Assembly (NCBI RefSeq): GCF_003991195.1 | Contig: NZ_RCWL01000012.1 | Span: 482-64,481 of the forward strand | Source: Gynurincola endophyticus | GTDB taxonomy: Bacteria > Bacteroidota > Bacteroidia > Chitinophagales > Chitinophagaceae | Reading direction: 5' to 3' | DNA length: 64,000 nucleotides | Shown: piece after piece, positions 44,890 to 52,270 of the stretch | How the letters are laid out: every line of letters begins with the position of its first letter | Position numbering within the stretch: position 1 is the first letter of the stretch | Made by a program: the position numbers and the translations under genes | The notes under the pieces: model-generated | The model's input: only the letters and a program-made list of their open reading frames with translations | Told to the model about the DNA's origin: nothing | Databases searched by the model: none

Positions 44890-45354
44890 ATGAAGGAAAT
44901 AATGAAACAGAATTTTTTTAGTACACACAATGATTATACAGGTTTAATCATTCGCCTTACAATAAGCATCGTTATGTTTCCACACGGAGCGCGGGCAATG
45001 CTGGGCTGGTTTGGAGGGTTTGGTTTTACCCAAACTTTGGAGGGTTTGCAACAGATGGGACAGCCGTGGATGGTGGGGCTATTAGTTATATTAATAGAGT
45101 TCTTTGCACCTATTTTTATTATAATAGGCTTTGCCTCCCGTTTTTGGGCGATCGCAATGGGAGGTCTTTTTATCGGGATAATTTTATTGGGAGGGCATCT
45201 TGAGCATGGCTTTTTTATGAACTGGTTTGGCGATAAGGAAGGAGAAGGATTCGAATATCATTTACTGATGCTCGGCTTATGCCTGGCACTGATCATTCAG
45301 GGCAGCGGAAAATATTCACTGGACAATTTGATATCCAAAAAACTCACAGCTTAA
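44890..45354 (+). CDS. DoxX family membrane protein
   Basis: 154 residues, four membrane spans. Typical DoxX words: GLIIRLTISIVMFPHGARAMLGWFGG, LEGLQQMGQPWMVGLLVILIE, GFASRFWAIAMGGLFIGIIL, GFEYHLLMLGLCLALIIQGSGKYSLDNLI. DoxX proteins take part in quinone-linked oxidation or thiol/redox stress complexes in the inner membrane. It follows the outer-membrane protein by 19 bases and precedes the AhpD-like gene, a common pairing in redox or aromatic-stress clusters. Confidence 0.9.
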   Translation: MKEIMKQNFFSTHNDYTGLIIRLTISIVMFPHGARAMLGWFGGFGFTQTLEGLQQMGQPWMVGLLVILIEFFAPIFIIIGFASRFWAIAMGGLFIGIILLGGHLEHGFFMNWFGDKEGEGFEYHLLMLGLCLALIIQGSGKYSLDNLISKKLTA

Positions 45355-45432
45355 ATTCAATGTATATTGACACTTTTGGCAATAAAGATGGTACTTTCAA
45401 AAGCTAAATAACTTAAAAAGAATAAATTAAAT

Positions 45433-45870
45433 ATGGAAAAGAGAATTGATATACAGCAGCTTGAACCGGATGCATTCAAAGCAATGTTTGCTTTGGAAAG
45501 TTACCTGCAAAATTCGGGGCTTTCCAAAACACATTTCTATCTGATTAAAATTCGTGCATCACAAATCAACGCTTGTGCTTTTTGTATCAACATGCACACT
45601 TCGGATGCATTAAAACAGGGTGAAACTGCACAGCGAATTTTCCTGCTCAACGCCTGGAAAGAAACTGAATTATTCAACCAGGAAGAAAAAATAATTTTAG
45701 CCATCACCGAGGAAGTAACCCTAATCAGCCAAAACGGATTAAGCGATGAAACGTACAAACAGGCCGAACAACTTTTTGATAAAAATCAAATTGCACAAAT
45801 TATAATGGCAGTTGTTACCATAAATGCATGGAACAGGATTGTAATCAGCACCAGGAAAACGGTAGAATAA
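45433..45870 (+). CDS. AhpD-like carboxymuconolactone decarboxylase family protein
   Basis: 145 residues. The catalytic pair Cys-x-x-Cys is in RASQINACAFCINMHTSDALKQGE, with the family His three residues after the second Cys; second half EEVTLISQNGLSDETY and AVVTINAWNRIVIS fits the AhpD/CMD fold. Such proteins act as disulfide-based peroxide reductants or decarboxylases. Genes of this family are the classic neighbours of ECF41 sigma factors, which matches the sigma gene 1.7 kb downstream. Cytoplasmic. Confidence 0.92.
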   Translation: MEKRIDIQQLEPDAFKAMFALESYLQNSGLSKTHFYLIKIRASQINACAFCINMHTSDALKQGETAQRIFLLNAWKETELFNQEEKIILAITEEVTLISQNGLSDETYKQAEQLFDKNQIAQIIMAVVTINAWNRIVISTRKTVE

Positions 45871-45903
45871 AAAGAATAATGAACTAAAAAATTATACCCA
45901 ATT

Positions 45904-46500
45904 ATGCAAACCATTTCTAAACCACTAAGAATATTATTATCCGCCCTTGTACTTTCCAATGTTGTTTTGATGACTTGTGTCGTCTGCTTTTATTTAAACA
46001 ATAAGCGAAACTTTAATATAGAAAGGATAAATATCAATGATGCTTCGGGAAAGAATCGCGTAGTTATTGCCAACACAGACAACATTCCGCAACCCATTAT
46101 TGCGGGCAAAATTTATAAAAGAGCTTACGCACCGGCAGGTCTTATTTTCTATGATAAAAACGGCGACGAAAGAGGAGGTATTGCCATTACCGATAACGAG
46201 GAAACCAACCTCAATGCTCTATCTTTTGACTATCAGAATGCCGATGCTATCGGTATCCTGGCACAGGATAATAAACACGACAACTATTTCAGAGCCGGTC
46301 TACTGATTAACGACAAAGACCTTTCCGGTAAACCAGGCCATAACATCAACCGTATCAATCTGCTTACAGAAAACGGGAATGCGGCTTTGGTAATAAAGGA
46401 CAACAACGAAATACCAAGAATTATTCTAAAGGTGGATAGCCTTGGTAATCCGTCCATCGAAATGTTCGACAAAAATGGTAACCTGAACTGGAAACAATAA
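45904..46500 (+). CDS. Membrane-anchored hypothetical protein
   Basis: 198 residues. One N-terminal span (ILLSALVLSNVVLMTCVVCFYL), then an outer domain of repeated short strands with a recurrent pattern (NRVVIANTDNIPQPIIAGK, GLIFYDKNGDERGGIAITDN, NIHRINLLTENGNAALV-like, PSIEMFDKNGNLNWKQ). FYDKNGDERGG and MFDKNGNL suggest two to four copies of a short beta unit. Function unknown. Sits between the AhpD-like gene (33 bases) and the monooxygenase-like gene (11 bases) in the plus-strand cassette. Confidence 0.65.
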   Translation: MQTISKPLRILLSALVLSNVVLMTCVVCFYLNNKRNFNIERININDASGKNRVVIANTDNIPQPIIAGKIYKRAYAPAGLIFYDKNGDERGGIAITDNEETNLNALSFDYQNADAIGILAQDNKHDNYFRAGLLINDKDLSGKPGHNINRINLLTENGNAALVIKDNNEIPRIILKVDSLGNPSIEMFDKNGNLNWKQ

Positions 46501-46511
46501 ATACCGGACTT

Positions 46512-46949
46512 ATGAAACAAACATTAAAAACCATCATCCTTATCATGCCTATCCTTATGGCGATAAAAACTTTTGGTCAACATAAAAATCAAGTCAAAAT
46601 GGAACAGAATAACAGAGAACAGCGCACTGTTACAGAACAGGTCGCCGTCATTGATAAAATCAGCATTCCCCAAAAAGCTATCGCGGCGTATTCCGAAAAA
46701 TCGCTTTTCATCAGGAATACACTTCGGCAGCAGACCGGCTTTGTAAAATATGAAATCTTTCAACAGACAGGCGATGGTGGAGACCTTCTGGTCATTACTG
46801 TTGCCACCTGGGCAAACCGGCAGCGCATGGACGATGCCAAAATTGTGATACGGGAGGCGATGCAAAAAGCAGGGATTAATATGCCCGCCTTTTTAGAACA
46901 ACATGGTATTACTATGGAAAGGGGTATCTATCAGGTAGTCGAGGAGTAA
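46512..46949 (+). CDS. Exported ABM-domain protein (putative quinol monooxygenase)
   Basis: 145 residues. Signal peptide (MKQTLKTIILIMPILMAIKTFG), a Gln/Glu-rich linker, then an antibiotic-biosynthesis-monooxygenase-like domain (VAVIDKISIPQKAIAAYSEK, LFIRNTLRQQTGFVKYEIFQ, DLLVITVATWANRQRMDDA). ABM proteins oxidise quinols or act as small cofactor-free monooxygenases. The signal peptide is unusual for this family and would put it in the periplasm. Part of the redox cassette. Confidence 0.7.
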   Translation: MKQTLKTIILIMPILMAIKTFGQHKNQVKMEQNNREQRTVTEQVAVIDKISIPQKAIAAYSEKSLFIRNTLRQQTGFVKYEIFQQTGDGGDLLVITVATWANRQRMDDAKIVIREAMQKAGINMPAFLEQHGITMERGIYQVVEE

Positions 46950-47025
46950 GCCAGAGGGTTTAAACCGGAACAAAAAATTACCTGGTATAAGAGGAAGCTT
47001 AGTAAACACAAATAATGATTAAGCA

Positions 47026-47391
47026 ATGATAACAAAGGATGAAATTTTAAATCTCGAAAACACACTTTACCAAGCTATCAAAAAAAGTGATACGGAAGTG
47101 CTCGACAAGCTATTGCATGCTGATTTGCTTTTTTTAGTTCCCGGCGGTCAGGCAATAAATAAAGAAATGGATTTGCAAACCTATCGTGAGGGAAATTTAA
47201 AAGTCAAAGAAATAATTCCCAAAGTAGAAGAACTGAATATCATAGAGGATCTGGCTGTCATTACATTGCAGATGAAGTTAAAAGGAGATTACAATAATGA
47301 GCCTTTTGAAGCTCAATACAGATATATCCGTTTTTGGAAAAAGTTTCCTGAAGGGATAAAAGTAGTTGGTGGAAGTGGAATAGCTATTTAA
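47026..47391 (+). CDS. DUF4440/NTF2-like protein
   Basis: 121 residues. Pattern LENTLYQAIKKSDTEVLDKLLHADLLFLVPGGQAINKEMDLQTY, then VEELNIIEDLAVITLQMKLKGDY and YRYIRFWKKFPEGIKVVGGSG, is the DUF4440 version of the NTF2-like fold. Small cytoplasmic ligand-binding protein, function unknown. Stop codon lies just before the candidate promoter of the sigma gene. Confidence 0.8.
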   Translation: MITKDEILNLENTLYQAIKKSDTEVLDKLLHADLLFLVPGGQAINKEMDLQTYREGNLKVKEIIPKVEELNIIEDLAVITLQMKLKGDYNNEPFEAQYRYIRFWKKFPEGIKVVGGSGIAI

Positions 47392-47399
47392 TCAAACGG

Positions 47400-47426
47400 G
47401 GTCAAATTTGAGGATGGAAAATCGTC
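47400..47426 (+). promoter_or_regulatory. Candidate ECF41-type promoter before the sigma gene
   Basis: GGTCAAA (47400-47406), 16 bases, CGTC (47423-47426). The -10 element is exact and the -35 matches 5 of 7 positions of TGTCACA. Spacing equals the site at 44135-44161. It would allow autoregulation of the sigma gene, with a leader of about 110 bases. Confidence 0.45.
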
Positions 47427-47539
47427 CTGGCATGAATAACAGAAGAAGCGAATCTTGCGAACGAGTAAAGTATTTTTATGCGTATGTTGCCGACATCACA
47501 TCCCGACAGCGAGAAACTTCAACAAAAATTTAGAAACCA

Positions 47540-48388
47540 ATGCAGAAGAACTATAATAAACTCCTGACCTATGCCTATAACATCGTTGGTTCTTACGAAG
47601 ATGCCAGAGATTTGGTGCAGGACGTACTTGAAAAATATATTACATTGGATAAATCAGGTATCCGCCACGAATCCAACTTTTTGATTAAAAGTACTATTAA
47701 TCATGCCATAAATTTTAAAACCCGCCAAAGTAAAAAAGAAGTTTTCGGCGAATGGCTCCCCGAACCTGTTTCGTTTGAAAATGCCGATGCAAAACTCATA
47801 AAAGAAGAAACTGCCACTTATACCATGCTCGTGCTGCTAGAGTACCTGAAACCAAAAGAAAGAGCGGCATTCATACTGAAAGAAGGTTTTGATTATTCCC
47901 ATGCGGAGATAGCCGAACTGCTTGAGATAAGCATAGAAAATTCGCGTCAGCTATTAAGCAGGGCCAACAAACAATTAAAAGCTGGTAAATACACAAATTA
48001 TACCCCCCATTCGGGTCAATCATTTGAGACCCTGGCCAGGTATCAGAAAGCATTGGCTCAGGCTGATATCGTTGAATTGCAGAACCTATTGGTAAACGAC
48101 ATAAAACTAAGTGCAGACGGAGGTACCAAAGTGCAGATAGTGAGTGGTTCGGAAATAGGAAAAACCGCTACAGCCACTTTATTGGTTTATGTTCAGCAGC
48201 ATTTTCTGATGGGAAAAGAATTTACCTTTCAATTTTTCAATCATCAGCCTGCAATCTGTTTTTGGGAACATGAAAAGCTCCATAACTGTCATATCCTCCA
48301 ACTAAGCGCAGATGGACTAATACAGGAAATATACTCCATTGTAGACCCGGATAAGTTAAAAAATATTACCAGGCTGTCACATATTTAG
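47540..48388 (+). CDS. ECF41-group sigma factor with SnoaL-like C-terminal domain
   Basis: 282 residues. Sigma region 2 (YNKLLTYAYNIVGSYEDARD, LVQDVLEKYI), then the WLPEP motif at 72-76 in the linker, region 4 (PKERAAFILKEGFDYSHAEI, AELLEISIENSRQLLSRA), then a C-terminal SnoaL-like domain with DGGTK at 193-197 and DPDKL at 269-273. WLPEP, the DGG element and an NPDKL-type tail are the known signatures of group ECF41, where the C-terminal domain takes the place of an anti-sigma factor. Group members usually control a neighbouring carboxymuconolactone decarboxylase, oxidoreductase or epimerase gene; such genes are here. Confidence 0.9.
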   Translation: MQKNYNKLLTYAYNIVGSYEDARDLVQDVLEKYITLDKSGIRHESNFLIKSTINHAINFKTRQSKKEVFGEWLPEPVSFENADAKLIKEETATYTMLVLLEYLKPKERAAFILKEGFDYSHAEIAELLEISIENSRQLLSRANKQLKAGKYTNYTPHSGQSFETLARYQKALAQADIVELQNLLVNDIKLSADGGTKVQIVSGSEIGKTATATLLVYVQQHFLMGKEFTFQFFNHQPAICFWEHEKLHNCHILQLSADGLIQEIYSIVDPDKLKNITRLSHI

Positions 48389-48423
48389 CACTCAACCTGT
48401 CTTCCATAGAAAGAGTAAAAAAG

Positions 48424-49008
48424 ATGAAGACATTATTAAGGATTGACAGCAGCTTACGTTTAAAAAACTCCTATTCCCGCAATGCGGGAGACCATTTTGT
48501 TCAGGCATGGAAAGAACGGAATCCACATGGAAGCATCAGTATACGGGAAGTCGGCACCTGCCACGTGCCTCATCTTGAACAGGAAGTACTTGAGAAATTT
48601 TATACTGCCGGGGATACTTCAGACCGCCTAAAATTATCTGACCAGTTGATCGCAGAACTATTCGGGTGTGATGAAATCCTTATCACAGTGCCTATGTATA
48701 ATTTTGGTATTCCCTCTTCGCTGAAAGCGTATTTTGACCTGGTGTTGCGCACAGGTAAAACTTTCAGGTACGACGAGGACGAAGCAATCGGATTACTGAA
48801 AAATAAAAAAACATACATTCTCTCCGTTATGGGGAATTTCAAAGCAGATATACCCAATCTGGTGGAAATGCATCTGCAGCAGATTTTAAACTTTATTGGC
48901 ATTAGGGAGATTTACTATTATTCATTGGACGGAACCGATGATAAAGAATATATCAAACAACAGCTAAATCATCAAAAAGAATTATTTACGAACATCTTAA
49001 ACAAATAA
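48424..49008 (+). CDS. FMN-dependent NADH-azoreductase
   Basis: 194 residues. AzoR family: N-terminal LLRIDSSLRLKNSYSRNAGDHFVQAW, ISDxxxVP-type middle, EILITVPMYNFGIPSSLKAYFDLVLRTGKTFRY, and a conserved Gly-rich loop. Flavodoxin-like enzyme reducing quinones or azo compounds with NADH. Start follows the sigma gene by 35 bases, so it is probably co-transcribed and forms the oxidoreductase arm of the ECF41 set. Confidence 0.9.
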   Translation: MKTLLRIDSSLRLKNSYSRNAGDHFVQAWKERNPHGSISIREVGTCHVPHLEQEVLEKFYTAGDTSDRLKLSDQLIAELFGCDEILITVPMYNFGIPSSLKAYFDLVLRTGKTFRYDEDEAIGLLKNKKTYILSVMGNFKADIPNLVEMHLQQILNFIGIREIYYYSLDGTDDKEYIKQQLNHQKELFTNILNK

Positions 49009-49010
49009 AA

Positions 49011-49367
49011 ATGGAACAGGCAGAAAAAGCAATCGCAGCATTTGTAAAAGCTGGCGATAATCGTGATGTAGCAGCATTGGAAAGTATCTTACATCCCCGC
49101 TTTCAGAATATACAGGACGGGTTTTTCGATGAGAAAGGGATTTTTGTATTCTCAAAATCTGACTATATCGAACTCATCCGTACCAAGCGATTCGGAGGGA
49201 GCCCAAGGAGCCTGGTCATAAACAGCATAAAACAATCAGACAATATGGCTATTGCACAAGTGACGTTGGAAAGTGAGTATCTTATCTTTCATTCATTGAT
49301 AATATGCGTTCGGGATAATAGAAATTGGAAGATAATAAATAATACACCTATGATAGCAGCAAAATAA
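49011..49367 (+). CDS. SnoaL/NTF2-like protein
   Basis: 118 residues. NTF2-like pattern (EKAIAAFVKAGDNRDVAALESILHPRF, SKSDYIELIRTKRF, VINSIKQSDNMAIAQVTLES). Begins 2 bases after the azoreductase stop, so it is co-translated with it. Stop codon TAA lies 14 bases before the right repeat. Function unknown. Confidence 0.8.
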   Translation: MEQAEKAIAAFVKAGDNRDVAALESILHPRFQNIQDGFFDEKGIFVFSKSDYIELIRTKRFGGSPRSLVINSIKQSDNMAIAQVTLESEYLIFHSLIICVRDNRNWKIINNTPMIAAK

Positions 49368-49380
49368 CAGAAATCTGTGA

Positions 49381-49647
49381 TTCGGGCGTACTGGTTCGCG
49401 TAGAAGGACTAACCACTTCAGGAACCGTTACCCTTATAGATAGCTAATTTAAAGCGGCTATTGAGCCGAATTAAATAAATTCTTATAAAGTATTGGATTT
49501 TACCACATTTCAACTGCCGGTCAGGTAATAGAAATGTGGTAATTCTTTTTAGAAGCATATTCTTGGAATATGAAACTTTAACATCAACCAGAGATTATTA
49601 CCAGCACCACTCATCCCAATAATTACGCTCAGCATGCTAACCCATCT
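49381..49647 (+). pseudogene. Direct repeat, right copy, with truncated lipoprotein gene remnant
   Basis: About 267 bases matching 42492-42759. It keeps the code for the last part of the lipoprotein (for example a TTLGTVTL-like stretch now reading TTSGTVTL), but the frame has no start and a TAA from substitutions where the intact copy reads GGC-CAA. The downstream terminator hairpin is preserved. It marks the right edge of the segment. Confidence 0.88.
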
Positions 49648-49710
49648 TTGTTTGCGACTGAACTCATACAAGATGATGACTTATCTCATACTTTCGTTCT
49701 TTACTTTTAT

Positions 49711-49718
49711 TACTTTTG
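49711..49718 (+). promoter_or_regulatory. Candidate -7 element for the ArsR-like/VOC pair
   Basis: TACTTTTG fits TAnnTTTG, 74 bases before the start of the ArsR-like gene; the -33 partner is weak. Confidence 0.45.
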
Positions 49719-49792
49719 ATAGAAGAACCTAAAAATATACAGTAGAAGTAGGCACTCTTATCAAATAGCTTATAACATATAAATACACTCAT

Positions 49793-49996
49793 ATGAGTTA
49801 TTCATCTGAAAAAAAACCAGCTAAACTTTGCTATGAACACATTGGCGGAAAACTAGGGAGTCTGCTGTTAGAACAATTTGTTCTGAAAGGATGGCTGGCT
49901 AAAGAAACCGCCGGCGATAAAAATTTCTATATTACCGATAAAGGAATAGCTGAATTTACCAAACTGGGTGTAGACTTATCACAAATCAAATCTTAA
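49793..49996 (+). CDS. Short ArsR-type winged-helix C-terminal protein
   Basis: 67 residues. The whole protein resembles the C-terminal part of a longer ArsR-like regulator (KLCYEHIGGKLGSLLLEQFVLKGWL then YITDKGIAEFTKLGVDL). It lacks the first DNA-binding helices, so it is either a natural short form or a decayed regulator. It is followed after 5 bases by the VOC gene, as in other Bacteroidota where such pairs occur. No obvious frame continues upstream. Confidence 0.6.
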   Translation: MSYSSEKKPAKLCYEHIGGKLGSLLLEQFVLKGWLAKETAGDKNFYITDKGIAEFTKLGVDLSQIKS

Positions 49997-50001
49997 TAAC
50001 A

Positions 50002-50358
50002 ATGAGTGTTATAAACAATTACGATAATTTTTTTCTTCCGGCCGGAGATCTTGAAGAAGCGAAGGATTTTTACAGAAATAAACTCGGATTAGAAACTAAG
50101 TTCGACTTTTCAGACAAAGGCATGACAGCTTTTAAAGTAGGTGATAATGAACCCGCTATTATACTGAGTAATCTACCGCAGGCAAAACCGGCTATCTGGT
50201 TTACAGTAAATAATGTGCAGGAAGCATATGATGCACTTAAACAAAAAGGAATTACATTTCTGAGCGAACCTTTTGAAATCATGACCGGTTGGGCTGTAGA
50301 GTTTAATGATCCGTTCGGAAACAAACTTGGCTTAACCGACTATTCCAAAACAAAGTAA
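50002..50358 (+). CDS. VOC-family protein (glyoxalase/bleomycin-resistance fold)
   Basis: 118 residues. Single VOC unit pair: NYDNFFLPAGDLEEAKDFYRNKLGLETKF and FTVNNVQEAYDALKQKGITFLSEPFEI then WAVEFNDPFGNKLGL. The usual His/Glu metal ligands are partly absent at the first position (Asn-rich FFLPAG), so a binding rather than enzymatic role is possible. Directly after the ArsR-like gene. Confidence 0.85.
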   Translation: MSVINNYDNFFLPAGDLEEAKDFYRNKLGLETKFDFSDKGMTAFKVGDNEPAIILSNLPQAKPAIWFTVNNVQEAYDALKQKGITFLSEPFEIMTGWAVEFNDPFGNKLGLTDYSKTK

Positions 50359-50461
50359 TTAAAACATTCCGCAGGCAACTTTTATAATTAATTATTAAAC
50401 ACATCAGGGTCTGATAATTGATTGTAATACTGTTCGATCAATAAAACGGAATATACGTTAT

Positions 50462-50839
50462 TTATGATACCATCACAAACTCCCCTTTTGTTTCCACTAC
50501 CCTGTTACCCCAGGTTGTAATGGCCTCTAAAACCGGAACAAAACTCTTTCCAAAATCAGTCAGGCTATAAACCACTTTAACAGGTGGTTTTTTGCCATAT
50601 ACTTTTCTGATGACTAACCCATCTTTTTCAAGTTGCTTTAATTGCAGACTCAAAGTCATTTCAGTGATAGACGGCATTTCTTTATGAAGTTCACTGTAAC
50701 GCTTAGAAGTATCTTTTAAATGATACAGGATAACAGCTTTCCATTTGCCCCCCACCAGATCCATTGTAAGGCTCACCGTACAAGGGTATATTTTCCCATT
50801 CAGTTTTACGTGATCGCCGGTACATTCCAAAGGTTTCAT
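50462..50839 (-). CDS. HxlR-family transcriptional regulator
   Basis: 125 residues. HxlR winged helix: TVSLTMDLVGGKWKAVILYHL, RYSELHKEMPSITEMTLSLQLKQLEKDGLVIRKV, and the Cys20 before the helix that may act as a redox switch. Divergent from the flavodoxin-fold oxidoreductase with an 84-base shared gap that contains a clear operator. Probably represses that gene and senses quinones or oxidants. Confidence 0.92.
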   Translation of the reverse strand: MKPLECTGDHVKLNGKIYPCTVSLTMDLVGGKWKAVILYHLKDTSKRYSELHKEMPSITEMTLSLQLKQLEKDGLVIRKVYGKKPPVKVVYSLTDFGKSFVPVLEAITTWGNRVVETKGEFVMVS

Positions 50840-50854
50840 ATAGCTTATTTTAAC

Positions 50855-50870
50855 CTATCGGTTTCGATAG
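50855..50870. promoter_or_regulatory. Palindromic operator in the HxlR/oxidoreductase gap
   Basis: CTATCG-GTTT-CGATAG, 6-base arms with a 4-base spacer, midway between the divergent HxlR gene and the oxidoreductase gene, just upstream of the latter's promoter. The best candidate for HxlR binding. Confidence 0.7.
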
Positions 50871-50896
50871 TTATTGTTTATACAAGATACTAAAAA

Positions 50897-50904
50897 TAGT
50901 TTTG
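50897..50904 (+). promoter_or_regulatory. Promoter -7 element of the oxidoreductase gene
   Basis: TAGTTTTG matches TAnnTTTG, with TTG at 50874-50876, 20 bases before. It gives a leader of about 15 bases to the ATG at 50924. The operator at 50855-50870 lies directly upstream of the TTG. Confidence 0.6.
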
Positions 50905-50923
50905 TAACTAAAATAATTATAGT

Positions 50924-51484
50924 ATGGCATTAATCATTCTGGCTCATCCGGATCTAACACAATCCGTTGCAAACAAAACTATTATAGAGGTACTAAAAAA
51001 AAGTAATATAGATATGGAAATCAGAAACTTACATGAACTATATCCCGATTTCAAAATCAATATCAGCGCTGAACAACAAGCTTTACTGCAACACCAGACC
51101 ATTGTTTTTCAATATCCGTTTTATTGGTACGGCATGCCTGCCCTACTGAAACATTGGTTTGACGAAGTATTTCAACACCAGTTTGCGTATGGTTCAAAAG
51201 GCGATCGATTAAAGGGTAAAAATTTTTTACCAAGTTTTACAGTGGGATCCTCTGAAAAAAGTTATACGGCTTTGGGCTTTCAACATTTCAGGGTACATGA
51301 ATTCTGTAAAAATCTTGAACAGACTGCGTACCACACTCAGATGAATTATATTGATCCGTTATACTTTCATGGTACTTCTTCCGCCGCAGGTTATGGTGAA
51401 GAAGAGATAAAGACAAGGGCTAAAGAACATGCACAAAAACTGATAGATAAAATTTTATCATTAAAAAACCTCTGTACCAAATAA
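50924..51484 (+). CDS. Flavodoxin-fold NAD(P)H-dependent oxidoreductase (KefF/MdaB-like)
   Basis: 186 residues. NADPH-quinone oxidoreductase family pattern: ILAHPDLTQSVANKTIIEVL, ELYPDFKINISAEQQALLQH, IVFQYPFYWYGMPALLKHWF, DEVFQHQFAYGSKGDRL. It reduces quinones with bound FMN or FAD in the cytoplasm. Controlled with the divergent HxlR repressor, a common quinone/electrophile response pair. Confidence 0.9.
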   Translation: MALIILAHPDLTQSVANKTIIEVLKKSNIDMEIRNLHELYPDFKINISAEQQALLQHQTIVFQYPFYWYGMPALLKHWFDEVFQHQFAYGSKGDRLKGKNFLPSFTVGSSEKSYTALGFQHFRVHEFCKNLEQTAYHTQMNYIDPLYFHGTSSAAGYGEEEIKTRAKEHAQKLIDKILSLKNLCTK

Positions 51485-51536
51485 ACATTAAAATCTTATT
51501 GTGATCATTTAATACTCTAATACGTGTTGAAGCCGG

Positions 51537-52154
51537 CTACTTCATGTATGATGTATCTCCCAACTTTCTGATAATTCTTTTTCCTTGTTTATTCTGCTGT
51601 AAAAAAGATACCCCCCCACTTACACCATACAAATCAATTGTATTGAGCACTTCCATCTCTAACCTTAACCATATTGCATTCAATATACTCAATGTATCAC
51701 CATGAGACACTAAGATGAAGTTCTCAATATCGTCATTGACTATTTCGTTATAAAAAGGTAGCAGCCGGTTCCAGACATCACTTCTTGATTCAGCATCACT
51801 AAAGCACCTGTCATAAACAGTCAATTCCTGCTGTTCAATATTCTCCTTCAACCATTTTACTGATTGACCATTCGCTCTGCCCAGTCCTCTTTCTTTCAAC
51901 GCCCCAACCAGCTGCGGAACAATATTCAGCTGTTTCGCAACTATTTCTGCGGTTTGCACCGTTCTCAATAGTGGTGAAGAATATAATACAAACTGCTTAG
52001 AGCCGATTTCATTTTTAAGATTACGGGCAATAGCATTAGCCTGCTGCTTCCCTTTTTCAGAAAGTTCCCAATCAGTCCAGGAACCGACCATTCCATTTGT
52101 ATGGTGAATAGATTCGGGATGCTGAATGGTTATAATATTTTTAAGCTGGTTCAT
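51537..52154 (-). CDS. Histidine phosphatase family protein
   Basis: 205 residues. Catalytic His is in IQHPESIHHTNG, where the usual RHG reads Gln-His-Pro; GMVGSWTDWELSEKGKQQA, SSPLLRTVQTAEIVAKQL and FILVSHGDTLS with the second His complete the fold. The Gln for Arg change at the first motif is seen in one subgroup that carries QHxxSIHHTNG, so activity is likely kept. Substrate unknown. Minus strand, alone. Confidence 0.85.
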   Translation of the reverse strand: MNQLKNIITIQHPESIHHTNGMVGSWTDWELSEKGKQQANAIARNLKNEIGSKQFVLYSSPLLRTVQTAEIVAKQLNIVPQLVGALKERGLGRANGQSVKWLKENIEQQELTVYDRCFSDAESRSDVWNRLLPFYNEIVNDDIENFILVSHGDTLSILNAIWLRLEMEVLNTIDLYGVSGGVSFLQQNKQGKRIIRKLGDTSYMK

Positions 52155-52270
52155 ATTCTATAATTATCTACAAATATAAAATTAGCCGAACAATGAATTT
52201 TTCTTTGTAAAGAGATTATTTCAGTTACAAATTTATCATTTTTGCAGGCATTTACGCCAATCATCAATGT

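Noticed and set aside
41737-49647. tRNA-Lys as attachment site of the repeat-bounded segment
   Set aside because: No repeat of the tRNA 3' end was seen and no integrase is present; the repeat begins 680 bases away.
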